From an uncultured Lachnospiraceae bacterium (GTDB taxonomy: Bacteria; Bacillota; Clostridia; Lachnospirales; Lachnospiraceae): a stretch of DNA of 64,000 bases. Positions 44,130 to 51,973 of the stretch are shown piece by piece (position 1 is the stretch's first letter; each line of letters begins with the position of its first letter). A model generated the notes under the pieces. The model ran no database searches. It was not told where the DNA came from and saw only the letters and a program-made list of their open reading frames with translations. The stretch covers positions 29,720 through 93,719 of the forward strand of contig CAJUKA010000007.1 of NCBI GenBank assembly GCA_910586585.1, given 5' to 3'. The position numbers and the translations under genes were made by a program.

Positions 44130-45680
44130 ATGGTTATTGGGATATATCCTCGAAAATCTGTCTACAGAGACAACAGCGATTCCGTTTCTGTTCAGGTGGA
44201 GCTATGCAAAGAATATGCTTCTATCATTTTCAAAGGACAAAACATTGATTTTAAAATCTATAATAAAGATGAAGGTTTTAGCGGAAAAAATATAAACCGT
44301 CCATCCTTTCAGGAGCTGATGAAAGATGTCTCACAAAATAAACTTGATGTCGTAATGGTCTACAAACTTGACCGAATCAGCAGAAATGTCCGAGAATTTT
44401 CGGCAATGTATGAAACCTTTGAAGAACATGGGGTTGCATTTGTCTCTGTCAAAGAGTCATTCGACACCTCAACCCCGATTGGACGGACTGTTATGTATAT
44501 TCTAGCGGCGTTTGCGCAGCTAGAACGAGAAAACACATCAGAACGTGTCACAGACAACATGCTTGCCCTGGCAGAACAAGGTCGCTGGACAGGCGGAAAC
44601 ACTCCTACAGGAATGCGGACGATACGCAAAAAAACAGGCGGCAAAGAACATGCTTTTCTTGAGGTAGACGAAACTGCCATATGGCGCGTGAAACTTCTGT
44701 ATGAGCTGCTTTTAAACGGCTATACGATTACCGGACTTGAACGGTACTGTAAACATCATGGTATCCAAAGCCAAAAAGGCGCTTTTTTCAATGCCTCGCA
44801 AATTCATGCAATTGTCACGAATCCTGTCTACTGTCAAAATACGCTAGAAGCATATTCCTATTTTGAAAACCTTGGCTGCAAAATGGCATCAAAAGAACTT
44901 TTTGATGGTGCGCATGGCTGCATCCGTTACGGCAAAACACAAACAGGCAAAACGCATCAATCAATACAAGATCCCAGCCATTGGACGATTGCGGTTGGAA
45001 TCCACCCCTATGTTATCTCTGCACCTGATTTTATCGCTGCGCAAAAGCGGCTTGGAATGAACAAAGCACTCCGAAACAGCAAACATTCAACTGGTATTTT
45101 AAAAGGAATTCTGACCTGTAAATGCGGCGCAAAAATGTCAGTCAGAGCTTATGTAAAAAATGACACGCTGTTCTCCTACTACTATTGTGAGAAACGCGCC
45201 CGTCAGGGGAAAAGTTATTGTGATTCCGACTATGTCCGCACCGATTTGATTGATGCATTGTTTATAAAACAATTAAAAAAAGCCACGCTGTCTATGGATT
45301 CTATCAGACTCCAAAACACAAGGCCCAGCCAGGCTGCTGTGGATACCCTTACTGTACAGCTTAATACAATACAGGCACAGCTTGACAACCTTGCGAAGGC
45401 ACTGGCTGAAAATACTGCTTCCTGCGCAGCCAAGTATATCATTGCCCAAATGGAAGCACTTGATCAGCAGCGCTCTATGCTAAAAGCATCTTATGAACAC
45501 GCTAAAACTCTAATTGCCCAAAACGACACCGAAACCCAGAACATTCCCTTCATCTATGATAAAATTTGCTGTTTGCTCAACAACTTTGAATGTCTGCCTT
45601 ACGCAGAAAAAAACGAGTTTGTACGAAAAATAGTAACATCCTGTAATTTGTGCGGAAAGAATCTGAACATTAGTTTTTGA
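44130..45680 (+). CDS. Large serine recombinase (SpoIVCA-like)
   Basis: 516 residues from the ATG at 44130. N-terminal resolvase domain: VIGIYPRKSVYRDNSDSVS with the catalytic Ser in RKS, KLDRISRN and TPIGRTVMYILAAFAQLE. Then the recombinase domain (~180-290), a zinc ribbon with LTCKCGAKM and YYCEKRARQGKSYC, and a coiled coil at ~410-460. Size and order are those of large serine integrases such as skin and Tn4451-type enzymes, which join attP and attB and need a directionality factor for excision. Its 3' end is 84 bases from the right attachment core. The frame start at 44061 is N-terminally too long. Confidence 0.92.
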   Translation: MVIGIYPRKSVYRDNSDSVSVQVELCKEYASIIFKGQNIDFKIYNKDEGFSGKNINRPSFQELMKDVSQNKLDVVMVYKLDRISRNVREFSAMYETFEEHGVAFVSVKESFDTSTPIGRTVMYILAAFAQLERENTSERVTDNMLALAEQGRWTGGNTPTGMRTIRKKTGGKEHAFLEVDETAIWRVKLLYELLLNGYTITGLERYCKHHGIQSQKGAFFNASQIHAIVTNPVYCQNTLEAYSYFENLGCKMASKELFDGAHGCIRYGKTQTGKTHQSIQDPSHWTIAVGIHPYVISAPDFIAAQKRLGMNKALRNSKHSTGILKGILTCKCGAKMSVRAYVKNDTLFSYYYCEKRARQGKSYCDSDYVRTDLIDALFIKQLKKATLSMDSIRLQNTRPSQAAVDTLTVQLNTIQAQLDNLAKALAENTASCAAKYIIAQMEALDQQRSMLKASYEHAKTLIAQNDTETQNIPFIYDKICCLLNNFECLPYAEKNEFVRKIVTSCNLCGKNLNISF

Positions 45681-45693
45681 TTTCAAGTGTTAT

Positions 45694-45720
45694 GAGTAGG
45701 GAATTTTGTCTTCCCTGCTC
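45694..45720 (+). terminator. Hairpin after the recombinase
   Basis: GAGTAGGGA/TCCCTGCTC with a 9-base loop, one mismatch. Related to the CGAGTAG...CTACTCG repeats at 23484 and 58382. Weak T-tract. Confidence 0.55.
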
Positions 45721-45752
45721 GATTGTGGATATCCTTGATTCTTATGTTGATT

Positions 45753-46340
45753 CTATATTCCAGTCGGCGTACCAATCAATCCCATCATATCATGCCCTAA
45801 ATGCTGTCTTTTGAATCCAAACGACCTTGATACTCCAAAATCATCATAATCCTGATATTGAAATCCTTTCGCAATAGGAGAAAATGCCTTTAATCCATAT
45901 CGTTTTTGATAGTTTCCGCTTTCATCTTCTATCTCATACTCGCCTAGCATACCGCCAAGCACTCCAGAATAGGCTTCATAATAATATGAAAAGTACTTGT
46001 ATTTTTCCTTAAGCTCCTCCTGTGTTATCTCCTTTGCAGTCAGTTTTTTTGCAATCTCTTCTAAATATGCCGTTGATTTGTTGTCAAATTCTCCGCCCCC
46101 GCGCACTGCTGCATAGGAAAGCAGTGTTATCCAGTCAAGGTGAACTTCCGATTCATATGTCTCGATATCCATCAGACATGCCTTTTTCATAGCCTCCTTT
46201 GAAGCATTAAAATCCACCCATTTAATATACCCGCCTGTCTGGCTCGCCGGCATCTCCTGAAATTTACTCTCATACAAATATATTCCTGCAGCCATCAAAA
46301 ACGTCATTAGAATCAGACATGCCATCATTTTATTTTTCAC
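45753..46340 (-). CDS. M23 metallopeptidase, N-terminal half of an interrupted gene
   Basis: 195 codons as it stands. Membrane anchor at residues ~6-23, a helical stalk region with KWVDFNASKEAMKKACLMDI and HLDWITLLSYAAV, then the start of the M23 domain with FGFKRQHLGHDMMGLIGTP. HLGHD supplies the first His and the Asp zinc ligands. After GTP the frame enters element DNA and stops after three more codons (TGI, TAG). The remaining zinc ligands (HLH) are on the C-terminal half 4.7 kb away, so this product cannot be an active peptidase. AGGTGG precedes the ATG, so it is probably translated. Confidence 0.88.
   Translation of the reverse strand: MKNKMMACLILMTFLMAAGIYLYESKFQEMPASQTGGYIKWVDFNASKEAMKKACLMDIETYESEVHLDWITLLSYAAVRGGGEFDNKSTAYLEEIAKKLTAKEITQEELKEKYKYFSYYYEAYSGVLGGMLGEYEIEDESGNYQKRYGLKAFSPIAKGFQYQDYDDFGVSRSFGFKRQHLGHDMMGLIGTPTGI
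45764..45773. repeat. Attachment core, right end of element
   Basis: TCGGCGTACC, same orientation as at 41062-41071. Right of it is M23 coding sequence; left of it is element DNA. Confidence 0.85.
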
Positions 46341-46443
46341 AGTACCACCTGCTGTATTTATTATCTTTTCATTATATGCAAGCCGCCAAAACCCTCATGC
46401 CAGATATTCCTGTCCCAATACATAAAAATACCCGTTTGCTGTA

Positions 46444-47433
46444 TCATTGCAGTTTGATAGAAAGTGTCATATTCTGGCGTTCTTTTGCCATAAATATCGG
46501 TGTCCAATACATACGTTCTATCGGTTCGTAAAAGCATTCGCTTGCAGCAACATGTCCTTGTTTCTTGTCTATCCTGCCTGCCAAAAAAATAGAAGTTGGT
46601 CCGTCTGTACTGCCAATGACTGTAACATTCGCCTCCCGCCCTGCGATGTATCTGTGCGGTTTGTCTCCTTTTTGCGCACATTGCAGCAAAAAAGCACTCG
46701 ATGGGATATCCGGCTGCATGTGATAGGTTATCTGCAGAAAATGCGAAGGAACCTCCTGATACGCAAGACCATCTGACACTTTTTCCAAAAACTTCGGCAG
46801 CGTTTGCTGCTCTGCCTTATCCACGCAAAGGACATACTGTGCACCGCTAAGCGGGTGAATGAGAGGATATTCTTTGCCGGCATCAGCAAGCCCAATCTCT
46901 AGCTTGTCACATTTTAACCTCTTGTCATATGCCAGAAAATCAATTGTTATTTCTTCTATTTTTTGTGGTTTTTCTGACCAGCGGCAAATATGGCGTTTAA
47001 AATGCCAGCTACTGTTTTCATCGCATTGATATGCCAAGAAGAGTTGTTCCTCTAGGCTGTCCTTTATATTTTTATTTCCAAATACTTTTGTGTAGCTCGC
47101 GCCGCAGCCAAATTCATTTTGTAACGGTTCACCATTCACAGCTACCTGAACATGAAAATCCACCTGATTGAGCGGATTTTCATTTGCAATTTGTTCCAAA
47201 TCCTCCTCTGATGATTCTTCAAGTTTTTGCTGCCACTTATCCCAAAAATATTTTAATTTCTCATTTGAGACACGTATGCAAAAATCAATGGCAATTCCTT
47301 CCTCATCCACATAAACAGAAGGGATAAAGCCTGAGATATCCTCCCACAAAAAAGATTGATTCAGACGGATTTCTTCCATTTCTGTTCCGTCTTCACCGCT
47401 TCCCCAAAAATTTTTACCAAAATATACTTTCAA
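46444..47433 (-). CDS. Uncharacterised protein with a DGPTSIF motif
   Basis: 329 residues. The start is TTG at 47433: AAGGAGG lies 6-8 bases upstream and the TTG overlaps the rarA stop as TTGA, so translation is coupled. N-terminal ~200 residues are acidic alpha/beta sequence (LKVYFGKNFWGSGEDG first). The C-terminal domain contains VTVIGSTDGPTSIFLAGRID, a motif also found in the beta subunits of sodium-pumping decarboxylases, but here in a soluble protein without membrane helices. Function unknown. Confidence 0.75.
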   Translation of the reverse strand: MKVYFGKNFWGSGEDGTEMEEIRLNQSFLWEDISGFIPSVYVDEEGIAIDFCIRVSNEKLKYFWDKWQQKLEESSEEDLEQIANENPLNQVDFHVQVAVNGEPLQNEFGCGASYTKVFGNKNIKDSLEEQLFLAYQCDENSSWHFKRHICRWSEKPQKIEEITIDFLAYDKRLKCDKLEIGLADAGKEYPLIHPLSGAQYVLCVDKAEQQTLPKFLEKVSDGLAYQEVPSHFLQITYHMQPDIPSSAFLLQCAQKGDKPHRYIAGREANVTVIGSTDGPTSIFLAGRIDKKQGHVAASECFYEPIERMYWTPIFMAKERQNMTLSIKLQ

Positions 47434-48770
47434 AATTGCCCTCCTTCTCTTGCCTCTTTTTTCCATTGTTTTATAGATGCAAGGCGTTTTTGAAACTCTG
47501 CTTCTCTTCCTTGGCTGGTTGGCTCATAATATACCTTGTCCAAAAGAGAATCCGGCAGACACTGCATATTGGCGAGTTTCTCCTTTGTATCATGTGCATA
47601 CTGATACCCTTTTCCATAGTCCAAGTCCTTCATCAAATCTGTCACTGCATTGCGAATTACAAGCGGCACTGGTTCAGACAACTGTTCCATCGCATCGCAT
47701 TTTGCATGTTCATATGCCATATACAATGCGTTGGACTTAGGCGCAAGTGACAAATATACAACTGCCTGCGTCAGATGCACACTGCACTCCGGCATTCCGA
47801 TAAAATGACATGCCTGATATGCTGCTACTGCGATTTCAAGAGCCTGTGGATCTGCAAGTCCAACATCCTCACTCGCAAACCGTGTCACTCTTCTGGCAAC
47901 ATATAGCGGATCTTCCCCTGCCTCCAACATCCGCGCAAGCCAATACACTGCCGCATCTGGGTCAGAATTTCTCATGGATTTATGAAGTGCCGAAATGAGA
48001 TTATAATGTTCTTCTCCCTTTTTATCATACAGCAGCGATTTTTTGGAAGTACATTGTTCAAGTGTATCGGCTGTCACCGTAATGCTCCCACTTTCATCAA
48101 TCTCACCATTAAAAACAACCATCTCCAAAGTAGAAAGCGCGGTTCTCGCATCTCCATTTGCAAAATGTGCTATCTGTTCAATCATATCCGGTGAAATGTT
48201 TATTGGCTGCATTCCAAAGCCTCTGTTGTCTTTGAGCGCCCGATTCAGAAGAACTGTCAATTCCTGTGCGGTCAACGCATGGAGTACAAATACCTTGCAT
48301 CTTGACAGCAACGCGCTGTTAATCTCAAAGGAGGGATTTTCGGTTGTTGCACCAATCAAAATAATACTGCCCTTTTCTACATATGGAAGAAATGCGTCTT
48401 GCTGTGCCTTATTAAACCTATGAATCTCATCCACAAAGACAATGGTCCGCTCGCCAAAATGGCGGTTGTTTTCCGCCTGCTCCATCACTGTACGAATTTC
48501 CTTGATACCGCTTGTCACTGCTGAAAAATCAATAAATGCCGATTTTGTCCTGTTGGCAATAATACGCGCAAGCGTAGTTTTCCCCACGCCCGGCGGGCCC
48601 CAGAATATCATTGAGGATACTTGGTCGTTTTCTATCAATCGGCGCAGTACCTTCCCCTTTCCTAGCAGATGGGACTGGCCTGTATATTCTTCTAATTTTT
48701 GCGGCCGTAATTTTGCCGCTAATGGCTGTGGTATCTCACAGTCAAAAAGTGTCATCTGTTCCATACTCAT
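47430..48770 (-). CDS. rarA: Replication-associated recombination protein A (AAA ATPase)
   Basis: 446 residues, standard for RarA/MgsA. Walker A GPPGVGKTTLARIIAN, Walker B IVFVDEIHRFNKAQQD, sensor 1 LIGATTENPSFEIN and arginine finger in LLSRCKV; C-terminal tetramerisation domain with YWLARMLEAGEDPLYVARR and YGKGYQYAHD. It acts at stalled forks together with SSB and RecA. AAAGGAAG precedes the ATG. Upstream gene of a coupled pair with the hypothetical protein. Confidence 0.96.
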   Translation of the reverse strand: MSMEQMTLFDCEIPQPLAAKLRPQKLEEYTGQSHLLGKGKVLRRLIENDQVSSMIFWGPPGVGKTTLARIIANRTKSAFIDFSAVTSGIKEIRTVMEQAENNRHFGERTIVFVDEIHRFNKAQQDAFLPYVEKGSIILIGATTENPSFEINSALLSRCKVFVLHALTAQELTVLLNRALKDNRGFGMQPINISPDMIEQIAHFANGDARTALSTLEMVVFNGEIDESGSITVTADTLEQCTSKKSLLYDKKGEEHYNLISALHKSMRNSDPDAAVYWLARMLEAGEDPLYVARRVTRFASEDVGLADPQALEIAVAAYQACHFIGMPECSVHLTQAVVYLSLAPKSNALYMAYEHAKCDAMEQLSEPVPLVIRNAVTDLMKDLDYGKGYQYAHDTKEKLANMQCLPDSLLDKVYYEPTSQGREAEFQKRLASIKQWKKEAREGGQF

Positions 48771-48884
48771 GCAAAAGCACTTCCTTTATCAAAAACTTGT
48801 CCAAACTCTGATATTGGGTTCATTATATATTCAAAACACATGTTTGTCAACGTGATTCTAATATTGTTTTAATAGAATACAAAT

Positions 48885-48972
48885 CCTCCGTGTTATCGCA
48901 GTATACTGCGATAACACGGAGGAAGTCTCAAATCGCCGATTGAAAATTAGTGCATCAGCATGATTTTTAATC
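48885..48972. repeat. 38-bp perfect palindrome and repeat family C, copy 3
   Basis: 48885-48922 is an uninterrupted perfect palindrome (arms of 19 bases, starting CCTCCGTGTTATCGCAG), without loop. It is followed by GAAGTC...AGCATGATTTTT, shared with the copy at 43911-44001. It lies between the PIN-like gene stop and the rarA start. Confidence 0.75.
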
Positions 48973-48986
48973 TATTTTCGCCTTCT

Positions 48987-49631
48987 TTATGATTTCTTCT
49001 TTTCTTTTAAAAGAACTTTGAGCTTTTTGTAAATCGCACCGCTTTTCTGATTGTCCCGAAATTCTTTGCTCAGTCCATTATTAATAGCAACCTTTGTCTT
49101 ATAACTATTAAAAATTTCTAAAATTCTGTCGGAATATTCTTCCTCTGTCAGATATTGCAATAGTTCCTCTTTTGTCACCTTATTGTCATCAGATACTTTT
49201 GATTCATTTTTCTGCTTCTTTTTCTGATCTGTATCTGTCTGTTTTGGCGCAGATTGTTGGTCTTCATCCTCTTCCAAAAAATTCACAATTCTCTTTACTT
49301 TGATATTGCGTTCCTTCCAAAATTCAACCAGACAATCAAAGCCTGTATCTCTGGAAACAATATAAAATACCGCATCGTTTTCACTGTTTTTTGCTATGAC
49401 ATAGCCCATATAAGAAGATAATTGAAAATCCAACGCATTTTTTGTGCCTACCCCTGCTTTGTAAGATTCAATTCTTGCATTCTGTTTTCCTATTTTCTCA
49501 ATAAATTCAAGCGAAATTGATTTGCTGCGCTCTGTGTACATCACGCAGACAATATCGTTCTCTGTAATTCTTTCTACACCTATAAAACCATCTGCATGAA
49601 CATTTTCATAGTCTATAAAATAATAATGCAT
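48987..49631 (-). CDS. PIN-like domain protein
   Basis: 214 residues. Residues 1-120 fit a PIN/NYN-like nuclease fold: MHYYFIDYENVHADGF with the first acidic pair, NALDFQLSSYMGYV with conserved Asp, and FYIVSRDTGFDCLVEFW, the typical D.G...(L/V) block. After an acidic/Lys-rich linker (~125-150) a helical C-terminal domain follows. Such proteins are common in Lachnospiraceae; RNA cleavage is plausible, target unknown. The ATG at 49631 has AGGAAAAGAG; the frame to 49670 would overlap the rubrerythrin stop. Confidence 0.82.
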   Translation of the reverse strand: MHYYFIDYENVHADGFIGVERITENDIVCVMYTERSKSISLEFIEKIGKQNARIESYKAGVGTKNALDFQLSSYMGYVIAKNSENDAVFYIVSRDTGFDCLVEFWKERNIKVKRIVNFLEEDEDQQSAPKQTDTDQKKKQKNESKVSDDNKVTKEELLQYLTEEEYSDRILEIFNSYKTKVAINNGLSKEFRDNQKSGAIYKKLKVLLKEKKKS

Positions 49632-49644
49632 ACTCTTTTCCTGA

Positions 49645-50184
49645 TTAATAATTTTCAGCGTGCACTTCAAAATAGCTCTGCGGATGATTGCATACAGGGC
49701 ATACCTGCGGCGCCTTGGTACCTACCACAATATGTCCGCAGTTGCGGCACTCCCATACTTTTACCTCACTCTTTTCAAAAACAGAAGCAGTCTCAATATT
49801 CTTTAACAGCGCGCGGTATCGCTCTTCATGGTGCTTTTCTATTTCACCTACTGCGCGAAATTTTGCAGCAAGCTCCGCAAATCCCTCTGCCTCTGCGGTT
49901 TTTGCAAATTCCTCATACATATCTGTCCACTCAAAATTTTCTCCGTTTGCTGCTTCCTCCAAATTTTGTGCGGTGCTGCCAATTCCTTCAAGTTCCTTAA
50001 ACCACATCTTTGCATGTTCTTTTTCATTGTCTGCTGTTTTCAAAAATAAAGATGAGATTTGCTCATATCCTTCCTTCTTTGCAACAGATGCAAAATATGT
50101 ATATTTATTGCGTGCCTGAGACTCTCCAGCAAAAGCTGCCTCCAAATTTTTTTCGGTCTGTGTTCCTGCATATTTGTTTGCCAT
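49645..50184 (-). CDS. rbr: Rubrerythrin
   Basis: 179 residues. Di-iron ferritin-like domain with ESQARNKYTYFASVAKKEGY and EIEKHHEERYRALL, then a C-terminal rubredoxin-like Fe(Cys)4 site in WECRNCGHIV and CPVCNHPQSYF. It reduces hydrogen peroxide in anaerobes. GGAG precedes the ATG. The PIN-like gene starts 13 bases after its stop, so they are likely cotranscribed. Confidence 0.96.
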   Translation of the reverse strand: MANKYAGTQTEKNLEAAFAGESQARNKYTYFASVAKKEGYEQISSLFLKTADNEKEHAKMWFKELEGIGSTAQNLEEAANGENFEWTDMYEEFAKTAEAEGFAELAAKFRAVGEIEKHHEERYRALLKNIETASVFEKSEVKVWECRNCGHIVVGTKAPQVCPVCNHPQSYFEVHAENY

Positions 50185-50308
50185 TGTTTATTCTCCTTTT
50201 TGTTTATTGGTTTGCTCTGCAAATCGGTTTGTTCAAAAATTATCCACACTGTTTTTAAACATTCCTACCTATATTATATCTCATTCAGCCATTTTGACAA
50301 TTACTTTT

Positions 50309-51973
50309 TTATTTTACGTCCATGCAGTAGATTCTGTCTGCCATCTGAATTGTAGATGTTCTGTGGGCAATCATAAGAATAGTTCTGCGCCTATGCAGTT
50401 TTTTCATCGCATCATTCACAAGCCGCTCCGATTCCGTATCAAGTGCAGAAGTTGCCTCGTCCAACAATAAAATCGGCGCATTTTTCAAAATAGCGCGTGC
50501 AATTGCAATCCGCTGCCTCTGGCCTCCTGACAGCCTGCTGCCACGCTCGCCCACCTGTGTATGATACCCATCTTTTAATTTTTTTATAAATTCATGTGCA
50601 TTGGCAGATTTTGCCGCTTCTATAATCTCTTCATCCGACGCGCTCTGATTTCCCAGACGGATATTTTCCCAGATACTTTCTTCAAACAGATAAGGTTCCT
50701 GCGGCACATAAGCAAAAAAGGATCTCAATTCCTCATTTGTTATTTTTTTCACAGAATTGCCCAGTACACAGATATCGCCACTCTCAATCGGATACAATCC
50801 CAGCAAAAGCTTTGATACGGTTGACTTTCCACAGCCCGATGTACCAGTCAGCGCAACACACTCTCCGCGCTGTACTACAATACTGTAATTCTCTAGCACT
50901 TTCTTTTCATCATAAGAAAATGAAACATCTCGCATAGATACCATCCAGGTATCATCTGCATCTTTGTCTATTCCGCGTAGTTGTTTTTTCGTATACCAGT
51001 TTGAATCCTCGCGCTCCTGCTCAAGCAAATCAAAGATGTTCTGTGCATAAGTCAGATATGCGATTAACTCTGGTATATATCTGTTCATTTGCAAAAACTG
51101 AAAAGAAAAGCTTCCATATAAAGTATAAATTGCCGCTAATGCTCCAAGTGTCGTATATCCTCTCTGCACAAACAAAACGCCAATTGCCAGAAAAACAAGC
51201 GAACACAATAAATCAAATCCGCGGTTTGCACTCTCAAGACATGCCAATAACAGAATTCCCCGATTTGATTTTTTGGCATACAGCCTGCTTTTTTGTATGT
51301 ATTCCTCCACCGTTGCCCTGCCTTGTGCGAACATCCGCACCTGCTCCATTCCCTGCAAAATATCTGAAAGCCTTTGAGTCATAAGACTATTTATTTTTGA
51401 CAACACCTGATTAACGATTCTAAGCGGTTCCGCCAAAACCATGTTCAGAAGCATCATTGCAGCATTTACCCCCACCAAACACAAGGTAAGCTGCGGACTG
51501 AGTATCAGCATAGGAATCAAATAAACAACCACCTCCAAAAAAGGCATAATCATCCTTCTAAAACGAGAACCATAAATATCTCCCATTCTGCCCAAATCAT
51601 AGGACACCTTTGACATTATTTCCCCGCTATGATGTTTTTCATAATAAGAATATGGCAAGTTCATCTCCAAATTTAATACTTTTTCATACAAAACACCATA
51701 CACCCGCTTCGCCTCAACATTGTAGATCACTGCTCCCTTATGGTAAATGAGCAAAGATGCAATGCCTGCTGCTACACTTCCTATCACAATAAATAATAAT
51801 TGGTGGTAATTTCTAGTCTGCGCAATTTCCACAATTCCCTTCATCAGCAAAGAGCTCAAAACAGAAAACATTGCCATCCCCACGCTCATTGCAAGAATCG
51901 CACCATAATACAGAAATCTTCTTTTTCCCATTACGCGCATTGTTCTACAAAACAGTTTCCATGTATTCTGCAT
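50309..51973 (-). CDS. ABC transporter, ATP-binding/permease half (B)
   Basis: 554 residues: six-helix permease domain (~20-305) and nucleotide-binding domain with Walker A GTSGCGKST, signature LSGGQRQRIAIARAIL, Walker B ILLLDEATSALD and switch His in MIAHRTST. Overlaps the upstream half-transporter gene by 29 bases; the two form a heterodimeric type IV exporter. Substrate unknown; multidrug or peptide export by family. Confidence 0.93.
   Translation of the reverse strand: MQNTWKLFCRTMRVMGKRRFLYYGAILAMSVGMAMFSVLSSLLMKGIVEIAQTRNYHQLLFIVIGSVAAGIASLLIYHKGAVIYNVEAKRVYGVLYEKVLNLEMNLPYSYYEKHHSGEIMSKVSYDLGRMGDIYGSRFRRMIMPFLEVVVYLIPMLILSPQLTLCLVGVNAAMMLLNMVLAEPLRIVNQVLSKINSLMTQRLSDILQGMEQVRMFAQGRATVEEYIQKSRLYAKKSNRGILLLACLESANRGFDLLCSLVFLAIGVLFVQRGYTTLGALAAIYTLYGSFSFQFLQMNRYIPELIAYLTYAQNIFDLLEQEREDSNWYTKKQLRGIDKDADDTWMVSMRDVSFSYDEKKVLENYSIVVQRGECVALTGTSGCGKSTVSKLLLGLYPIESGDICVLGNSVKKITNEELRSFFAYVPQEPYLFEESIWENIRLGNQSASDEEIIEAAKSANAHEFIKKLKDGYHTQVGERGSRLSGGQRQRIAIARAILKNAPILLLDEATSALDTESERLVNDAMKKLHRRRTILMIAHRTSTIQMADRIYCMDVK

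Larger units (their letters stand above)
41062..45773. mobile_element. 4.7-kb serine-recombinase element inserted in an M23 peptidase gene
   Basis: Bounds are two identical 10-bp cores, at 41062-41071 and 45764-45773, exactly where M23 coding homology stops on each side. Reconstructed empty site: peptidase frame ...GLIGTP joined to IIACESG... without gain or loss. Reconstructed circle junction has dyad GTCGG-CGTA-CCGAC around the core, as expected for serine-integrase attP sites, with GT as likely crossover dinucleotide. Contents from left: 55-codon ORF, hemerythrin-CheX-REC gene, M15 peptidase lipoprotein gene (all minus), serine recombinase (plus). No phage structural, conjugation or transposase genes. 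Confidence 0.88.

Noticed and set aside
41062..45773. Prophage or integrative conjugative element
   Set aside because: Only five genes, with no structural, replication, relaxase or transfer functions; it is better described as a small serine-recombinase element.
45753..46340. A complete short hypothetical protein
   Set aside because: The C-terminus ends in the first half of an M23 zinc motif exactly at the attachment core, so it is an interrupted gene.
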